From assembly GCA_011364905.1 (NCBI GenBank), contig RDNZ01000025.1, positions 1-42,605 of the forward strand: DNA of 42,605 nucleotides, given 5' to 3'. Position 1 is the stretch's first letter. The number at the start of each line of letters is the position of its first letter. A program made the position numbers and the translations under genes. The notes beneath the pieces were generated by a model. It had not been told where the DNA came from, ran no database searches, and was given only the letters and a program-made list of their open reading frames with translations. Below are positions 41,097 through 42,605 of the stretch, in pieces. Origin of the DNA: Candidatus Thorarchaeota archaeon (GTDB lineage Archaea; Asgardarchaeota; Thorarchaeia; Thorarchaeales; Thorarchaeaceae).

Positions 41097-41669
41097 TCAT
41101 TTGTACATTCTTTTGAGAATAACTTCTCTTGCTATAGCTTGAAATGCCCTCTTAACTCCTACGCCTTGTACAGCAATGGTTTCATAGATAGGCACATTTC
41201 CTCCGAGACCTAGCAGGTCAAGCATTTCATCTCGTGACATCCTGTTTGGCAGGTCTCGTTTGTTCAGCATGACCACTATTGGAACCTCACGACCAAGAGA
41301 GTCACCCAGGAACAACTTCAGCTCCTCAAAGCTCTCTGTGTTCTCATCACGTTGATCTGGTGACGAGTCAGCAACAAATAGAATCCCATCAGTGCCCTGC
41401 AGCACCACTTTCCTCTGGTGTCTATGTCTCTTCTGTCCAGCTACTGTGAAGACGTCAAAAAGAACTCGGCCGCCAGCACTCATCGGGACGTAGTCAAAGA
41501 ACAATGTACGATTAGTTTCATCCTCAATCGCAGTGAACTCGCCTTTCTGTAGCCCTTCTACCTTGCCGTAGAGCCAACGGAGTGCTGTTGTCTTGCCTCC
41601 TAGGGACGGGCCGTAGAATACCAGTTTGAGATGAATTCGTCCCTTGTCGTCTTTTCGAATTGTAAACAC
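41097..41669 (-). CDS. MglA/Arf-like small GTPase
   Basis: 190 aa. G1 GPSLGGKTTAL (20-30), conserved DETNRTLFFDYVPM (50-63), G3 VFTVAGQKRH (73-82; MglA has TVPGQ), G4 LNKRDL (135-140). The pattern is closer to MglA than to Ras. No lipid-attachment motif is seen at either end. The start is GTG 41669. Downstream is the Roadblock gene. The pair may control cell polarity, motility or membrane processes as MglA/MglB do in bacteria, but the archaeal role is unknown. Confidence 0.92.
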   Translation of the reverse strand: MFTIRKDDKGRIHLKLVFYGPSLGGKTTALRWLYGKVEGLQKGEFTAIEDETNRTLFFDYVPMSAGGRVLFDVFTVAGQKRHRHQRKVVLQGTDGILFVADSSPDQRDENTESFEELKLFLGDSLGREVPIVVMLNKRDLPNRMSRDEMLDLLGLGGNVPIYETIAVQGVGVKRAFQAIAREVILKRMYK

Positions 41670-41720
41670 CTCATTGTGTCACTGCAGAGGTCCCTGTATC
41701 GGGATTGTGGTTGAGTAAAA

Positions 41721-41787
41721 GTTCAGTCAAATAAAAGCCTTTGTGGCATAATACGGACTCCAAGAAGGCGTTTCTACTTGACTGAAC
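41721..41787. ncRNA. Large hairpin or operator pair upstream of the GTPase gene
   Basis: Perfect 10-bp arms GTTCAGTCAA (41721-41730) and TTGACTGAAC (41778-41787), with inner GCCTT/AAGGC and TGG/CCA pairing. As RNA (plus strand) it is a long stem with an internal loop, and an ACA overlaps the end of the 3' arm. As DNA, one arm borders a TATA-like CTTTTATTTG for the minus-strand GTPase gene. RNA gene and operator are both open; H/ACA geometry is only roughly met and no kink-turn is seen. Confidence 0.4.
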
Positions 41788-41926
41788 AACTTCACTCCAA
41801 TATGCACTGAGAATTAGGCTCTAAACAAGGATACAATTGTGTGTGTTATGTCCGAACTATTGGGCATCACGAATGTGCAAATCATTATCAGTCCATATGA
41901 ATAAGTGATACTCAGAGTGATAGGAT

Positions 41927-42265
41927 TTGGCAGAGACTGAACGAGAAAATCATTCCTGCCCATCATGCAGAAAAGAGATGGAGAGAGGGTATCTTATCAG
42001 TCATAGGGGTGTGTACTGGAGTGATCATGTCCCAAGATTATTTGTATCAAAGGCCTCTCTCTTAAATCCCAATACAACAGAGATGCTCAAGATGGCCTAC
42101 GTGCCCTCATTCAGATGTCGATCCTGTAAGCTCATTCAGTATGGAGAACCCAAAGATATTCTGCTACTTGACTGTCCTCATTGTGGTGCTAGATACGAAT
42201 ATGAAATAGATAAAGACTCAAGTCAAATTATTTGTCAGAACTGCAACAAACCATTCAATAGATGA
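41927..42265 (+). CDS. Zinc-ribbon protein
   Basis: 112 aa with three CxxC-containing parts: CPSCRKEMERGYLISHRGVYW at the N-terminus (the pattern of the DUF6487 type), CRSCKLIQYG in the middle, and CPHCGARYEYEI plus CQNCNKPFNR at the end, eight cysteines in all, probably binding two zinc ions. The start is TTG 41927, preceded by GTGAT. The 257 bp before it are non-coding and hold the large inverted repeat. Function unknown. Confidence 0.75.
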   Translation: MAETERENHSCPSCRKEMERGYLISHRGVYWSDHVPRLFVSKASLLNPNTTEMLKMAYVPSFRCRSCKLIQYGEPKDILLLDCPHCGARYEYEIDKDSSQIICQNCNKPFNR

Positions 42266-42337
42266 AAAGAACCTGACTCACTCTAGTCTTTCTCACTCAA
42301 GCACTAGTACGTCCTAAAATGCAATTCTAACAGACCT

Positions 42338-42605
42338 CTAATTGAACGCTCTTAGTGTTTCTTTCATCCTTTCGAGAGTCGCTATTGCCATGCTAGAACC
42401 ATTCTTCCAATCCCAAGAACCAAGCCCGCATTCAGGTCCAGCGAAAGGAACTCGCTCAGCACCATAAAGTTCGATATTGGTCCGTAGATACTTCTCCATT
42501 TCTTTGGCGGGTTGCAAGTATTTCATATGAGTTCCAGAAACGATCTCTTGCCAAGCAGTCTTTATGTCGGTACTCTGGTCTATGGTGGGCCCATCAGTTC
42601 TAACA
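42338..42605 (-). CDS. MetE-like protein, C-terminal end (runs off the window)
   Basis: The frame is open to the window edge, giving about 88 residues. The end VPFAGPECGLGSWDWKNGSS followed by AIATLERMKETLRAF resembles the C-terminal part of cobalamin-independent methionine synthase relatives, in which a Cys of the NPDCGL motif binds zinc; here it is GPECGL. Family members include methionine synthase core proteins and related methyltransferases. The His and other zinc ligands are outside the window. The first ATG within the window (42526) is internal, not the start. Confidence 0.6.
   Translation of the reverse strand, partial: VRTDGPTIDQSTDIKTAWQEIVSGTHMKYLQPAKEMEKYLRTNIELYGAERVPFAGPECGLGSWDWKNGSSMAIATLERMKETLRAFN

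Noticed and set aside
1..42605. CRISPR array, transposase, integrase or attachment site
   Set aside because: No regularly spaced repeats and no recombinase motifs seen; the dispersed repeats are too few and irregular.

Overview
The window looks like a chromosomal stretch of an archaeon. Archaeal markers are A/V-type ATPase subunits A, B and F, ribosomal proteins L10e and L35Ae, a Hef-type helicase/nuclease, archaeal SRP54, the ATCase regulatory chain PyrI, deoxyhypusine synthase, ADP-forming acyl-CoA synthetase, DUF2095, a box C/D guide RNA, and Shine-Dalgarno sites of the GGAGG/GGTGAT type. A MglA/Arf-like GTPase beside a Roadblock protein, together with the overall gene set, suggests an Asgard lineage, perhaps Thorarchaeia-like; that placement is inference. 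No rRNA, tRNA, CRISPR array or transposase was found.

Layout. 0-5.1 kb: 5' part of an aldehyde:ferredoxin oxidoreductase, deoC with a cysteine-rich tail, a PRC-barrel protein, hef, and two HTH regulators. 5.4-8.7 kb: a GlmU-like sugar-nucleotide enzyme with a radical SAM gene starting right after its stop, then a DUF2095 protein. 8.7-14.1 kb (minus): pyrI, atpF, atpA, a family-4 uracil-DNA glycosylase, a membrane protein, atpB; the catalytic and regulatory ATPase subunits are separated by two unrelated genes. 14.2-18.6 kb: an RNA/translation block (srp54, a short TrmY-like protein, a DRG/Obg GTPase, trmJ, opposing rpl10e). 18.6-32.3 kb: a looser accessory region with a transferred-looking DHFR/RibD-like gene, an ArsS-type radical SAM with its two associated transferases, many small membrane or cell-surface proteins, an MFS transporter, and a large beta-propeller/calcium-repeat surface protein. 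Dispersed non-coding repeats occur here.

32.3-42.6 kb returns to housekeeping genes: deoxyhypusine synthase, rpl35ae followed by a box C/D sRNA whose two guides appear to match neighbouring helices (H69/H71) of 23S rRNA, a small Asp-rich membrane protein, a biotin-synthase-like radical SAM, alpha and beta subunits of ADP-forming acyl-CoA synthetase, an unrecognised all-helical protein with three similar segments, uppS, a Roadblock/MglA-like GTPase pair, a zinc-ribbon protein, and the C-terminal end of a MetE-like protein.

General pattern: TTG and GTG starts are common, several convergent pairs overlap at their stop codons, and two genes have good ribosome-binding sites but no ATG, GTG or TTG in frame at the expected start.
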